From positions 1 to 18,176 of the forward strand of contig JALHHH010000015.1 in assembly GCA_022837485.1 (NCBI GenBank): 18,176 nt of DNA, in the 5' to 3' direction. Position 1 is the first letter of the stretch. Each line of letters opens with the position of its first letter. The translations under genes and the position numbers were made by a program. The stretch comes from Bacteroidales bacterium (lineage in GTDB: Bacteria; Bacteroidota; Bacteroidia; Bacteroidales; Lentimicrobiaceae). This document shows, one piece after another, positions 1 through 7,770 of this stretch. The notes beneath the pieces were generated by a model. It did no database searches, was not told the DNA's origin, and saw only the letters and a program-made list of their open reading frames with translations.

Positions 1-71
1 TCTCATATCAAGAATTTTTATGGTGAATAATTCCTGTATAACGGAAAGAATCGGGTATTTTTGATCAAGCT

Positions 72-89
72 ATCCCGCGCATGCGGGAT
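72..89. repeat. Perfect 7-bp inverted repeat (hairpin), GC-rich
   Basis: ATCCCGC (72-78) and GCGGGAT (83-89) are exact reverse complements separated by the four bases GCAT. The GC-rich hairpin stands in an AT-rich gene-free stretch. No T-run follows on either strand, so it is not a convincing terminator. It could be a dispersed intergenic palindrome, but I see no second copy in this window. Confidence 0.5.
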
Positions 90-129
90 TTAGTTCAACC
101 AACTTTCAAACGAAGTATTATCATCTCAA

Positions 130-372
130 CTATGAATCCTTATCAAGTGCGGCAACAGCAAGCCTAAATAAGAACTCCTTGCCTTCCCCGTTTCCGGTTT
201 GCATGTGCAGACTATAAGAAGTAATTCCGGTAATATTCCGATAAGGCCGTTGATGACATTTCGATATTGGCGGAATGGGTTCCCTGCCCTTTACGGCATA
301 GGAAGTTATTATGATCTTATGTATTTTCGGATTGAGAATAACCCCTGATTTTTCATCTATTTGTGTACGATG
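130..372 (-). pseudogene. Possible gene remnant or 5'-truncated reading frame (80 codons, no normal start)
   Basis: On the minus strand a reading frame is open from 372 to a TAG stop at 130-132 (80 residues), with an in-frame TAA just upstream at 373-375. It has no ATG, GTG or TTG near its beginning; the only in-frame Met is at about residue 57. The translation has protein-like composition, including the segment ITSYAVKGREPIPP and the C-terminal RLAVAALDKDS. I recognise no family. It lies downstream of the subtilase terminator (451-476), with no promoter visible before it. It may be the degraded 3' end of an old gene or simply a chance open frame; an 80-codon opening is not rare enough to settle this. 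Confidence 0.25.
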
Positions 373-450
373 TTACAGAGCTTTCAAATTATTCGATTAT
401 TTTGGGGATATATTCCATGTAAAAACAAGCTAACGTATTAACAGACAATA

Positions 451-476
451 AAAAATCCGGCGCTGGCCGGATTCTT
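451..476 (-). terminator. Intrinsic terminator of the subtilase gene
   Basis: AATCCGG (454-460) pairs with CCGGATT (467-473), extended inward by a C-G pair. Read on the minus strand, the stem is followed by a run of six T. It starts 26 bases beyond the subtilase stop codon, as expected for a rho-independent terminator. Confidence 0.75.
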
Positions 477-501
477 AAAATAGTATCAGAAAAATTTCGG
501 G

Positions 502-2187
502 TTACTTTATCACCTTCGATGCGCTGACAAAATAACCATCCGAGACTGTAATCATATAAATCCCGTTCGTAAGCCGTTCAAGATTTTGAAGAACCACCAG
601 GTTTTTACCTTTTGAAACTTCTATCCCGTTCATAGCAACCACTTCCGTTCCTTTTGAGTTGATGATGCGGATATCAACCACGATTGACCGATCCGTGGTA
701 ATTTCCACATTAACATAGGAGGAAAACGGGTTAGGAAAAGTCTTAACAGAATGGGACTGATGTTTAATCTGAATCAGTGAATTAGTCAGTAAATTATTTG
801 CCAGTGAAAAGTTTGGAATGCCCCATCCTTTTTGGTTATCCGGGTTTGAGGCTTGCGATGCACTCATTTTAATTGCATGCATAAGATCCATGTTGCTCAT
901 GGTTGGGTTAGCCTGCCACAGACATGCAGCTGCTCCTGCAATGATTGGCGATGAAAACGACGTACCACTGCCTCCTGCTACTCCGGATGGTATGGTTGCC
1001 ACAATGGTACTTTGCCCCTGTGCCGTTACATCCGGTTTAGTCCGACCGTCGGAGGTGGGACCGCGTGAACTGAACGAGGCATACAAACCGTTTGCATCCA
1101 CCGCACCTATTGTGAATACACTGTCGCCATCCGCAGGTGCAGTAATGAATTGCCATTGTCCGGAGCCTGAATTTCCGGCACTGTTTACCACAAGTATGCC
1201 TTTGGCTGCTGCCATATCTGCTCCTATTGTAACAGGAGTAGTATTTCCGTCCATATCGGCATAGGTATGGTTTTCGGCGGGATTGTCAAAGGTATTGTAT
1301 CCCAGCGAAGAGTTGATAACATCAACCCCGACCGAATCGGCAAATTCCGCTGCATTAACCCAGTAATACTCTTCCATGAGGTATTCGGCGGTTGCATCTT
1401 CCGACCTGAGCAGCCAGTAGGCAGAATGAGGAGCCGTGCCAACTATTTGTCCCGGTAAATTACCACCCATGGTAGATAAAACCATCATGCCATGCGTACT
1501 TATGTTTGTGGCGTATACGTTGTTGCCCGGCTGTACAAAATCCCTGGTACCAAGAATTTGCCCGTTTGCCCGGATGCTGTCGAATGCCGCAAGAGTATTC
1601 ACACTGTTAAAGCCTGCATCAATAACTCCTATGGTTATACCTTTCCCCGTAAAACCCTGGCTATGAAGCTGGTCAATGCTAATCATCTGCGCCTGATTAC
1701 CGGATGGACCATAATTAAATGCTCCGGTCGATTTATATTCCTTGTGACGGTTTGATATCCGCTCCAGTCGTTCGTTTTCGAAATGTGCCTTACGGGTGTG
1801 TTGAATCCGGTTGCGGAACAAATGGTCAGCTTCCTTAACATCAAGAATAAAAGGTTTTGCTGCAATCACACTTTTCAGCGTAGCTTCATCGGTATGAATG
1901 ATTACCGTATTCAACCATTTGGAGGTATAAACCACCTCGGCTCCGGCAGCCTTGATTTGCTCCAGATACGCCGGACTGACAGGAAGGTCGGTTTCATTTA
2001 CCGGAATACGCTGCACCAGCCTGCGTTCGATGGACTTTGCAGAAAGAAATGCAGAAGGATCTGAAATGCTGTAACTTGAATTACTCTTATCGTTCAGCTT
2101 CAGCATGTAATAGGATTTGGCTTTCTGTGCGCTGACCGACAGGGCAAGAAGGGAAAGCAAAACCGGAAGAAGTAAAAATCTGGACAT
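502..2187 (-). CDS. Secreted S8-family (subtilisin-like) serine peptidase with type IX secretion C-terminal domain
   Basis: This 561-residue protein is a probable extracellular or cell-surface protease. An N-terminal signal peptide (about residues 1-20, hydrophobic, ending SVSA before QK) directs export. Residues about 25-125 form a propeptide-like region of the kind seen in Bacteroidota subtilases. The S8 catalytic domain follows: Asp190 in GVIDAGF, His232 in STHGMM, oxyanion Asn339 in NSAGNS, and Ser410 in GTSFSSPIIAG, so the triad is intact. Residues about 480-561, beginning TFPNPFSSYVNVEI, match the T9SS type A sorting domain that takes cargo through the Por secretion system and is then removed. 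It is a single-gene unit with its own terminator (451-476). Only a weak -7-like sequence is visible upstream. Substrate is unknown. Family and sorting domain are secure. Confidence 0.93.
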   Translation of the reverse strand: MSRFLLLPVLLSLLALSVSAQKAKSYYMLKLNDKSNSSYSISDPSAFLSAKSIERRLVQRIPVNETDLPVSPAYLEQIKAAGAEVVYTSKWLNTVIIHTDEATLKSVIAAKPFILDVKEADHLFRNRIQHTRKAHFENERLERISNRHKEYKSTGAFNYGPSGNQAQMISIDQLHSQGFTGKGITIGVIDAGFNSVNTLAAFDSIRANGQILGTRDFVQPGNNVYATNISTHGMMVLSTMGGNLPGQIVGTAPHSAYWLLRSEDATAEYLMEEYYWVNAAEFADSVGVDVINSSLGYNTFDNPAENHTYADMDGNTTPVTIGADMAAAKGILVVNSAGNSGSGQWQFITAPADGDSVFTIGAVDANGLYASFSSRGPTSDGRTKPDVTAQGQSTIVATIPSGVAGGSGTSFSSPIIAGAAACLWQANPTMSNMDLMHAIKMSASQASNPDNQKGWGIPNFSLANNLLTNSLIQIKHQSHSVKTFPNPFSSYVNVEITTDRSIVVDIRIINSKGTEVVAMNGIEVSKGKNLVVLQNLERLTNGIYMITVSDGYFVSASKVIK

Positions 2188-2259
2188 GCAGGTAGATTAA
2201 TAGTTAAAAAGTGAACACGAAAACAATGTAAAAAGTTTATCTGCTTCACACTTAAGGCG

Positions 2260-2267
2260 CAAATATC
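2260..2267 (-). promoter_or_regulatory. Weak -7-like element before the subtilase gene
   Basis: Read on the minus strand this is GATATTTG, one mismatch from the Bacteroidota -7 motif TAnnTTTG, about 73 bases before the ATG. I see no matching -33 TTTG, so the call is tentative. Confidence 0.25.
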
Positions 2268-2394
2268 GGTATTAGATCTGAATTTTTGTCGGTAACAGGT
2301 AAAATATTTGCCTGGCCATCTCTTACATCAGGTCAGAGACCTTTCGGGATGTTTCGGTCTTAAATTGATGATTGCAGATGAGATATCGAAGCAT

Positions 2395-3258
2395 TCAGCT
2401 GCTGACAAGTGCTGCACAGGCAAAGCGGTCTTTGCCGTGAAAATCTTTCATTATCCGGATGCCGGAAAACGAATGACTTTCCAGTAGCCGGATCATGGAA
2501 TTGCCTTCGCATTCGTTTATTTCAAACCAGAGTTCACCATCTGCAAGCAGCATTCGTCTTGCATATGCAGCTATCGCATCGTAATATATCAGAGGTTGGT
2601 CATCGTTGACGAATAAGGCCAGTGAAGGCTCAAAATCTAGAACATTGCTTTGCATTTTTGCAATCTCCGACCGCTTAACGTAGGGCGGATTACTAACAAT
2701 AAGGTTATAAACCGGTTTGCATTCACCATCCGGAGGATTCAGGATATCTTCTTTTCTGAATCCGACCCCTGCTCCCAGCTTCCCGGCGTTAACAGCAGCA
2801 ATGCTGAGAGCCTCATCGCTGACATCGGTTGCTTCAACATCGGCATCCTTCAGTAGTTTAGCAAGAGAAACGGCAATGGCCCCGCTGCCGGTTCCAATAT
2901 CCAGAATTCTCAATCCACGCCGGTTGTTGCAGCGGTTTCGTATCAGGTAAACCAGCTCTTCGGTTTCCGGCCTGGGAATCAAGACTCCCGGCCGAACCGT
3001 AAATTCAAAATCGCAAAACCATACTTTCCCTGTAACATACTGGATTGGCTTATAGGTAAGAAGTTCGTCAAGTGCTTTACGAATGTCGGTTTCCAGATCC
3101 TTTCCGGCCTCCTTATCCCGGATTAAAAGCCATTCCGACAACCCGTCAAAGGCCGTCAGAGCTCTGAAAAGATATCGCTGAAGCGATCTCGCCTCCTCAA
3201 TACCGTACAATGGCTCAAGACTTTGGATTACCAGCTGTTCAAGTTGTTTATTCGTCAT
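2395..3258 (-). CDS. prmC: Peptide chain release factor N5-glutamine methyltransferase PrmC (HemK)
   Basis: PrmC methylates the glutamine of the GGQ motif in release factors RF1 and RF2 using S-adenosylmethionine, which is needed for efficient translation termination. The 287-residue length is normal. An N-terminal helical release-factor-binding domain (about 1-80) leads into IPRPETEEL (94-102), the SAM-binding motif DIGTGSGAIA (120-129), and the diagnostic NPPY substrate-glutamine motif at 190-193 followed by VKRSEI. The gene is transcribed divergently from the unrecognised protein at 3410. A clear TAACTTTG -7 box sits 18 bases before its ATG, giving a very short leader. The subtilase gene lies 207 bases further on the same strand, so co-transcription is possible but not shown. 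Confidence 0.95.
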   Translation of the reverse strand: MTNKQLEQLVIQSLEPLYGIEEARSLQRYLFRALTAFDGLSEWLLIRDKEAGKDLETDIRKALDELLTYKPIQYVTGKVWFCDFEFTVRPGVLIPRPETEELVYLIRNRCNNRRGLRILDIGTGSGAIAVSLAKLLKDADVEATDVSDEALSIAAVNAGKLGAGVGFRKEDILNPPDGECKPVYNLIVSNPPYVKRSEIAKMQSNVLDFEPSLALFVNDDQPLIYYDAIAAYARRMLLADGELWFEINECEGNSMIRLLESHSFSGIRIMKDFHGKDRFACAALVSS

Positions 3259-3275
3259 ACCGGGTTTTTCGTGTG

Positions 3276-3283
3276 CAAAGTTA
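3276..3283 (-). promoter_or_regulatory. -7 promoter element for prmC
   Basis: Read on the minus strand this is TAACTTTG, an exact match to TAnnTTTG, placed so that transcription would start roughly 10 bases before the prmC ATG. No good -33 TTTG is seen at the usual distance. Confidence 0.5.
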
Positions 3284-3313
3284 ATCCGAAATCGCGAAAT
3301 CCGATTGCCCGCG

Positions 3314-3346
3314 TTTACACAAGCAACAGGCGATTTAATACCTTTG
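3314..3346 (+). promoter_or_regulatory. Promoter for the unrecognised gene at 3410
   Basis: TACCTTTG at 3339-3346 is an exact TAnnTTTG match. A GTTTAC sequence about 20 bases upstream (near 3313-3318) is a weak -33 candidate. Transcription would begin near 3353, which rules out a TTG start at 3305 and supports the ATG at 3410 with a leader of about 57 bases. Confidence 0.5.
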
Positions 3347-3409
3347 CGCCCGCTGACTCACTTCAATAAATTGTATCCGGAAGAAACACAAAGAAATAAA
3401 TCTGTAAAA

Positions 3410-4369
3410 ATGGGTTATTACATTGTCGACGGAATTTGCAGGAAAGTGACGGTAGTTCCGGATCAGGGCGATGCACTTGCCCTGATGTTTACCCGTTCCG
3501 AAAGAGGTGCGGTGCGAATCCGCATCATCAATCCCTCCTTGCTTTCACCTGAATTACTGTGTAACAACATCCTGCTCACAGCCCAATATATCCGCAGAAT
3601 TGCAGATTCCGATCCCGTATTACTGGCTTTAGCGGATGCAGGATTTTCTGATGCTGAAATATTTGAGGATAAGATCTTGATTATCATTACCTATCTTTTC
3701 CTTACCCCCTCTCCCATTCCCGGATTCCTGAGTCAGCAATGGCTTTGCGATTGCGGAATGGAACCCGATAAGGCAGAAGATGTTGCCCGGAAAATTTACC
3801 TCCTTCGAACGGAAAGGGATGGACAGGAGCCCGGATTTTACAGTGGATTTGACCATCTGGATGCTTGTCCTTCTGAATGCATGCAAACTTTCAGAAGACC
3901 CCTTTCGCTACAGGAAGTACTTGACGTAAAGGGAGCTGCCTGGATTGCATTCGATGAATCAGAATACCTCTGCGAAGGCTTCAATAGTCTGCCGGGTACA
4001 GGGTTTCTTGCAGATGAGCTGACGGAAACCACATTTATTATTGAAGATCACGACCAAATCGTACTCGGACTTGGCATCAGTCTGATGGAAGCATCGGTAA
4101 TGCTTCAGGCGGTACCGGAATTTCTCCGGTTTATTACCGGCAACTTTCCACCGGAAAAGATGGGGATGGTAAGCCTTGGAAGCCTGCTGAGAAGTTGCTT
4201 TCAAAACGACCGGCTTCTGCCCGGAACATGCGGGAAAGCCACCCTTGCGCTGTTTGCAAAAGACGGAACGCTCACCCTGCAACCACTTGAAAAGGTTGCA
4301 AAAGGTGTTTTCAGATATTGGTCAGCCAGCGAATACATACCGGCATTCATTATGATATCGAAGCATTAA
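3410..4369 (+). CDS. Unrecognised 319-residue protein
   Basis: I do not recognise this protein. The frame is open from a TTG at 3305, but a TAnnTTTG promoter at 3339-3346 lies inside that extension, so I start it at ATG 3410, giving 319 residues. No signal peptide is visible, and there is no obvious membrane segment apart from a short hydrophobic stretch at about residues 88-98 (DKILIIITYLF). It has nine cysteines, including a CDC pair at 113/115 and a CPSEC pair at 153/157, which might bind a metal. The C-terminal half (about 205-319) has alternating hydrophobic strands and GLGISLMEAS-like helices, suggesting a folded cytoplasmic domain. It is divergent from prmC and 39 bases upstream of an EamA transporter on the same strand, so the two may be co-transcribed. 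Composition matches its neighbours. Confidence 0.75.
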   Translation: MGYYIVDGICRKVTVVPDQGDALALMFTRSERGAVRIRIINPSLLSPELLCNNILLTAQYIRRIADSDPVLLALADAGFSDAEIFEDKILIIITYLFLTPSPIPGFLSQQWLCDCGMEPDKAEDVARKIYLLRTERDGQEPGFYSGFDHLDACPSECMQTFRRPLSLQEVLDVKGAAWIAFDESEYLCEGFNSLPGTGFLADELTETTFIIEDHDQIVLGLGISLMEASVMLQAVPEFLRFITGNFPPEKMGMVSLGSLLRSCFQNDRLLPGTCGKATLALFAKDGTLTLQPLEKVAKGVFRYWSASEYIPAFIMISKH

Positions 4370-4408
4370 ACACGGAATCATCCAGCAGGACATCTAAATA
4401 CCGAACGC

Positions 4409-5275
4409 ATGATTTATCTTTTTTCCGCCATCGCTGCTTCCACGCTCATCCTTGTTAGCTTCAGGATCTTCCAAAAGCTCGGTATTGACGATTTTTCTGC
4501 AATTACTACAAATTATATTATCGGAGCCCTATTTGGATTTTCAACTATTGGATGGCAGTTCAGCAGCTTTTCCGAATCGCCGGAACGCATGGTTATTCTG
4601 TCCGTAATTACAGGTATTCTGCTGATCTCAGGATTTGTATTTTTCGGATTGTCAACACGGAAAGCAGGAATGGCTATTACGGCCATAAGCAGCCGCATGT
4701 CTGTGATAATTCCGGTAATGCTCGGGATACTTGTTGTTGGGGATAATGCCGGAGCTTTAAAAATCACAGGTATTATCCTCGCCCTGATTGCCTTTTGGCT
4801 TTCCCTGAAAAAAGAAGGAAAAATAAAAGTACCCGGATCTGCCTTTCTTATACCTCTGGGTGTTTTTATATTACTGGGTCTCAACGATTCAATTGTAAAA
4901 ATTACCCAGCATTATTTTCTGCCTGCCGGCGATGAGCAGGCTTATATTACGTATGCAGCCACCTCCTTTTTTGTGGCTTTTATTATTGGAACAGCCGGTT
5001 CGGTTGTTAGAATTGGTAACGGAGCAGGCAAATTAAACGGCCGCAGCATCGGAGCCGGCCTTGTATTGGGTATGCTAAACTGGGCTTCGATGTTTTTCCT
5101 GCTCAAAGGACTCGAAAAGATGCAGGTCTCGGTATTTATCCCGGTGTTAAATGTAAGTGTGGTAACCCTTTCAGCTCTTATCGGATTTCTGGTATTCAGG
5201 GAAAAACTCCGGCCGGTCAACTGGGCAGGCATAGCATTGGCCCTGCTGGCTATCGTGCTTATTGCAGCCGGCTGA
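4409..5275 (+). CDS. DMT-superfamily (EamA) transporter
   Basis: This 288-residue inner-membrane protein has about ten hydrophobic segments in two similar halves, the architecture of drug/metabolite transporters with duplicated EamA domains. The first half runs from MIYLFSAIAASTLILVSF to about residue 130, ending IILALIAFWLSLKKEGK. The second ends in VLNVSVVTLSALIGFLVF followed by REKLRPVNWAGIALAL, the typical final-helix signature of the fold. The charged KKEGKIKV linker between the halves is also typical. The substrate cannot be read from sequence. It follows the orphan gene at 3410 by 39 bases and is probably in its transcript. It is not a close copy of the other EamA protein in this window (9268-10191). 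Confidence 0.88.
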   Translation: MIYLFSAIAASTLILVSFRIFQKLGIDDFSAITTNYIIGALFGFSTIGWQFSSFSESPERMVILSVITGILLISGFVFFGLSTRKAGMAITAISSRMSVIIPVMLGILVVGDNAGALKITGIILALIAFWLSLKKEGKIKVPGSAFLIPLGVFILLGLNDSIVKITQHYFLPAGDEQAYITYAATSFFVAFIIGTAGSVVRIGNGAGKLNGRSIGAGLVLGMLNWASMFFLLKGLEKMQVSVFIPVLNVSVVTLSALIGFLVFREKLRPVNWAGIALALLAIVLIAAG

Positions 5276-5373
5276 AATATTTATCCCGAAAAGCCGGTTA
5301 CCATTACATTTTTTCCACATAAACCGGTGAATAACATGTTCACTAAGGCAAAATCATTTGATAATTTTCGTCG

Positions 5374-5381
5374 TACATTTA
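5374..5381 (+). promoter_or_regulatory. -7-like element before the OmpA-family gene
   Basis: TACATTTA differs from TAnnTTTG by one base and lies 26 bases before the ATG. The nearest TTTG (5357-5360) is too close, at 13 bases, to be a normal -33 box. Confidence 0.3.
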
Positions 5382-5406
5382 GCAAATACTCAAACACAAA
5401 CACTTT

Positions 5407-7767
5407 ATGAAAAAGAGCAGCGCAATTTCATTATTGTTTTTTTTGCTTCTCATCCTGACGCATCCACAAAAACTTAATGCTCAGGGATTTCTGCCATTCT
5501 CCCAAAGCAACTACAGCGGAGTGAGCGGGCTTCTGCTTCAACCGGCATCCATTGCCGACAGCCGTTACCGGTTTGATATGGCTCTGTTTGGCATTGAAAT
5601 GTCGGTGAACAATGATTTTGTTTCCCTCAATCGCAAGGCATTTTTCAAGCCCGATCTGTGGGAGCAGGAAAATTTTGGAACAGATTACGTTAACCGTAAC
5701 TATAACGGAAAGGATAAATCGGCATTCGTTAATGGAGGAGCCATCCTACCTTCCTTTATGATTAATATTAATAACAATACTGCCATTGGCTTTACGTCGA
5801 GAGTACGTGCATTTGCTAATATCGATAATATTTCCGAAGATCTGGCACAACTGGCCAGCGAGAAGTTTGATTACGAGGATCTTTGGTTTAAAACACTGAC
5901 TAATGCAAATTTCAGCATGCAAACAAATGCATGGGCAGAGGTAGGGTTCAGCATTGCAACTGTGCTGCTGAATAAAGAAAAGCATTTCCTGAAAGGCGGT
6001 GTTAGCCTTAAGTATCTTCAGGGCATGGGATCCGGATATATGTATGTAGATAACCTTTCGTATCGTTTCAACACCCCCGACACTCTTTCACTTTTTCGTT
6101 CGGATATAAATTATGGCATCTCCGAATCGTTCGATGAGGATGGAAAGTTTACCACTGAAAACCTTCCAGGACCCGGGTTTGGCATCGATCTCGGATTTGT
6201 TTATGAGTACAGACCCGATATAAAAAAATATACCTACTCTTTGGATGGGCAAGACGGACTCCTGATGCGCAACAAGGACAAATACCTGTTCCGAATCGGT
6301 GTTTCTCTTCTCGACCTTGGATCAATACGGTACGATAAAGGTCTGAACACCCAGAACTTCAGAGCCGATGTTGAAAACTGGTATATCAAGGGATTTGAAA
6401 TCAATTCCGTGAACGATGTAGCCAAAATCATCGAAGATCAATTTTATCCCAACAAAGTTGCAAACGAATCGTTCCGTATGGCTTTGCCAACAGCTTTAAG
6501 TTTGCAGCTTGATTATAATCTTGGAAGTGATTTTTACCTCAACTTCACTCCTTTTATTGCCTTACGGAAAGGAACGGGACTGGAATCAAAATCGCATTAT
6601 GCCACATCTTACACATTTACACCAAGGTATGATATTCAATGGTTTGGCGTAGCGTTACCCATGCAACTTGACGATTATAACCGTTTCAATGCCGGTCTCA
6701 GCTTTCGTTTAGGCTCTTTCTGGATAGGATCCAACTCTATTATTACCAACAGGCTTGCCCGTGAAAGCTATTCCATGGATTTCTATGTAATGGCAAAAAT
6801 TCCGGTCTTCCGAAAGGCTGACAAAGACGGTGACCGCGATGGCGTAAGCGATGCAAAGGATCTGTGTCCCGATCTGCAAGGCTCCTGGCCCATGCGCGGT
6901 TGTCCGGATGCCGATGGCGATTCAATCCCCGACCACCTAGACGATTGTCCGAACGAAGCCGGTACTGCTGCCATGAAAGGATGCCCGGATCGCGACGGCG
7001 ATGGCATTGCCGATAAGGATGACCGTTGTCCCGACCATGCCGGACTTCCCGAACTCGACGGATGTCCCGACAGCGACGGTGACCGTATTCCTGATCACAT
7101 GGATGAATGTCCCGATCAGCCAGGCCCTGCCGCCCTGAATGGATGTCCCGACCGCGACGGCGACGGAATCCCCGATCGCATCGATCTTTGTCCCGACACT
7201 CCCGGCAAGTCCGAATTTGGAGGATGTCCCTTTGCCGATACCGATAAAGATGGGATTCCGGATGAAGAAGACGAATGCCCGACTATACCAGGAAAACCTG
7301 AGTTTATGGGATGCCCCGACACCGACACCGATGGAATATCCGATAAATACGACCGTTGTCCGACCATACCTGGTGTACCGGAGAACAACGGCTGTCCTGA
7401 AATCAAAAAGGAAGAAAAAGCCATCATCGACAGAGCATTCTCCAATCTGGAATTTGAATCGGGTAAAGCCATCATTAAAAAGATATCATACCCCTCACTC
7501 GATGAACTGGCAAGCCTGCTTATGGAACGGCCGCAATGGAAAGTTAAGCTTTCAGGACATACCGACAACACGGGTAATCCTGAGTCAAACATGGCACTTT
7601 CCCGTAACCGTTCTCAGGCCGTTAAAGATTATCTAATCATGAAAGGCGTGGAAGAATACAGGATACGAACAGAGTGGTTTGGTCAGGAACTTCCGGTTGC
7701 CGATAACAAAACCGCTGCCGGCCGTCAGAAAAACCGCAGGGTGGAGATGAAAATTGTTTTTGATTAA
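5407..7767 (+). CDS. OmpA-family outer-membrane protein with DUF5723-like N-terminus and seven thrombospondin type 3 repeats
   Basis: This 786-residue envelope protein probably links the outer membrane to peptidoglycan. A signal peptide (about 1-25, ending KLNA before QG) is followed by a region of about 440 residues resembling DUF5723, rich in amphipathic strands and likely an outer-membrane beta-barrel. Residues 472-664 contain seven calcium-binding TSP3 repeats of 27-29 residues, each of the form DxDGDxIxDxxDxCP with a closing GCP. The C-terminal OmpA domain (about 672-786) has the peptidoglycan-binding stretch LSGHTDNTGNPESN with ALSRNRSQAV and GRQKNRRVEM. A -7-like TACATTTA precedes the gene. 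The next gene starts three bases after its stop, so this is probably the first gene of a three-gene transcript. The specific role is unknown; some relatives occur with gliding or T9SS genes, but nothing here shows that. Confidence 0.9.
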   Translation: MKKSSAISLLFFLLLILTHPQKLNAQGFLPFSQSNYSGVSGLLLQPASIADSRYRFDMALFGIEMSVNNDFVSLNRKAFFKPDLWEQENFGTDYVNRNYNGKDKSAFVNGGAILPSFMININNNTAIGFTSRVRAFANIDNISEDLAQLASEKFDYEDLWFKTLTNANFSMQTNAWAEVGFSIATVLLNKEKHFLKGGVSLKYLQGMGSGYMYVDNLSYRFNTPDTLSLFRSDINYGISESFDEDGKFTTENLPGPGFGIDLGFVYEYRPDIKKYTYSLDGQDGLLMRNKDKYLFRIGVSLLDLGSIRYDKGLNTQNFRADVENWYIKGFEINSVNDVAKIIEDQFYPNKVANESFRMALPTALSLQLDYNLGSDFYLNFTPFIALRKGTGLESKSHYATSYTFTPRYDIQWFGVALPMQLDDYNRFNAGLSFRLGSFWIGSNSIITNRLARESYSMDFYVMAKIPVFRKADKDGDRDGVSDAKDLCPDLQGSWPMRGCPDADGDSIPDHLDDCPNEAGTAAMKGCPDRDGDGIADKDDRCPDHAGLPELDGCPDSDGDRIPDHMDECPDQPGPAALNGCPDRDGDGIPDRIDLCPDTPGKSEFGGCPFADTDKDGIPDEEDECPTIPGKPEFMGCPDTDTDGISDKYDRCPTIPGVPENNGCPEIKKEEKAIIDRAFSNLEFESGKAIIKKISYPSLDELASLLMERPQWKVKLSGHTDNTGNPESNMALSRNRSQAVKDYLIMKGVEEYRIRTEWFGQELPVADNKTAAGRQKNRRVEMKIVFD
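6820..7398 (+). repeat. Seven in-frame TSP3 repeat units of about 81 bp
   Basis: Seven tandem units encode residues 472-664 of the OmpA-family protein. Unit length is about 81 bp; the first and sixth units are slightly longer because of extra DxD residues. Recurrent GATGTCCCGAC-like and GACGGCGA-like stretches create the DNA-level repetition. The long open frames on the opposite strand here are a by-product of this regular codon pattern, not genes. Confidence 0.85.
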
Positions 7768-7770
7768 TCA

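Larger units (their letters stand above)
1..501. other. Gene-poor left flank
   Basis: This stretch has no reading frame with a usual start codon. It holds the hairpin at 72-89, the start-less minus-strand frame at 130-372, and the subtilase terminator at 451-476. I see no tRNA-like or other structured RNA. Together these fit decayed or plain intergenic DNA. Confidence 0.5.

Noticed and set aside
2382..2395. 14-base identity GATATCGAAGCATT shared with 4354-4367
   Set aside because: About one such pair is expected by chance in a window of this size, and neither copy has flanking similarity.
3305..3409. TTG start for the orphan protein
   Set aside because: A TAnnTTTG promoter lies within this segment, so transcription would begin after the TTG.
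5311..5319. TTTTCCACA, a DnaA-box-like sequence
   Set aside because: It is a single copy with no neighbours and far from dnaA; one 9-mer match is expected by chance.
5294..5327. CCGGTT/AACCGG inverted repeat after the first EamA gene
   Set aside because: The loop is over 20 bases and no T-run follows, so it is not a convincing terminator.
7116..7592. Long minus-strand open frame (158 codons) and similar ones at 6743-7007
   Set aside because: They mirror the TSP3 repeats and OmpA domain of the real plus-strand gene; the regular GAT/GAC/CCC codons leave the opposite strand stop-free.
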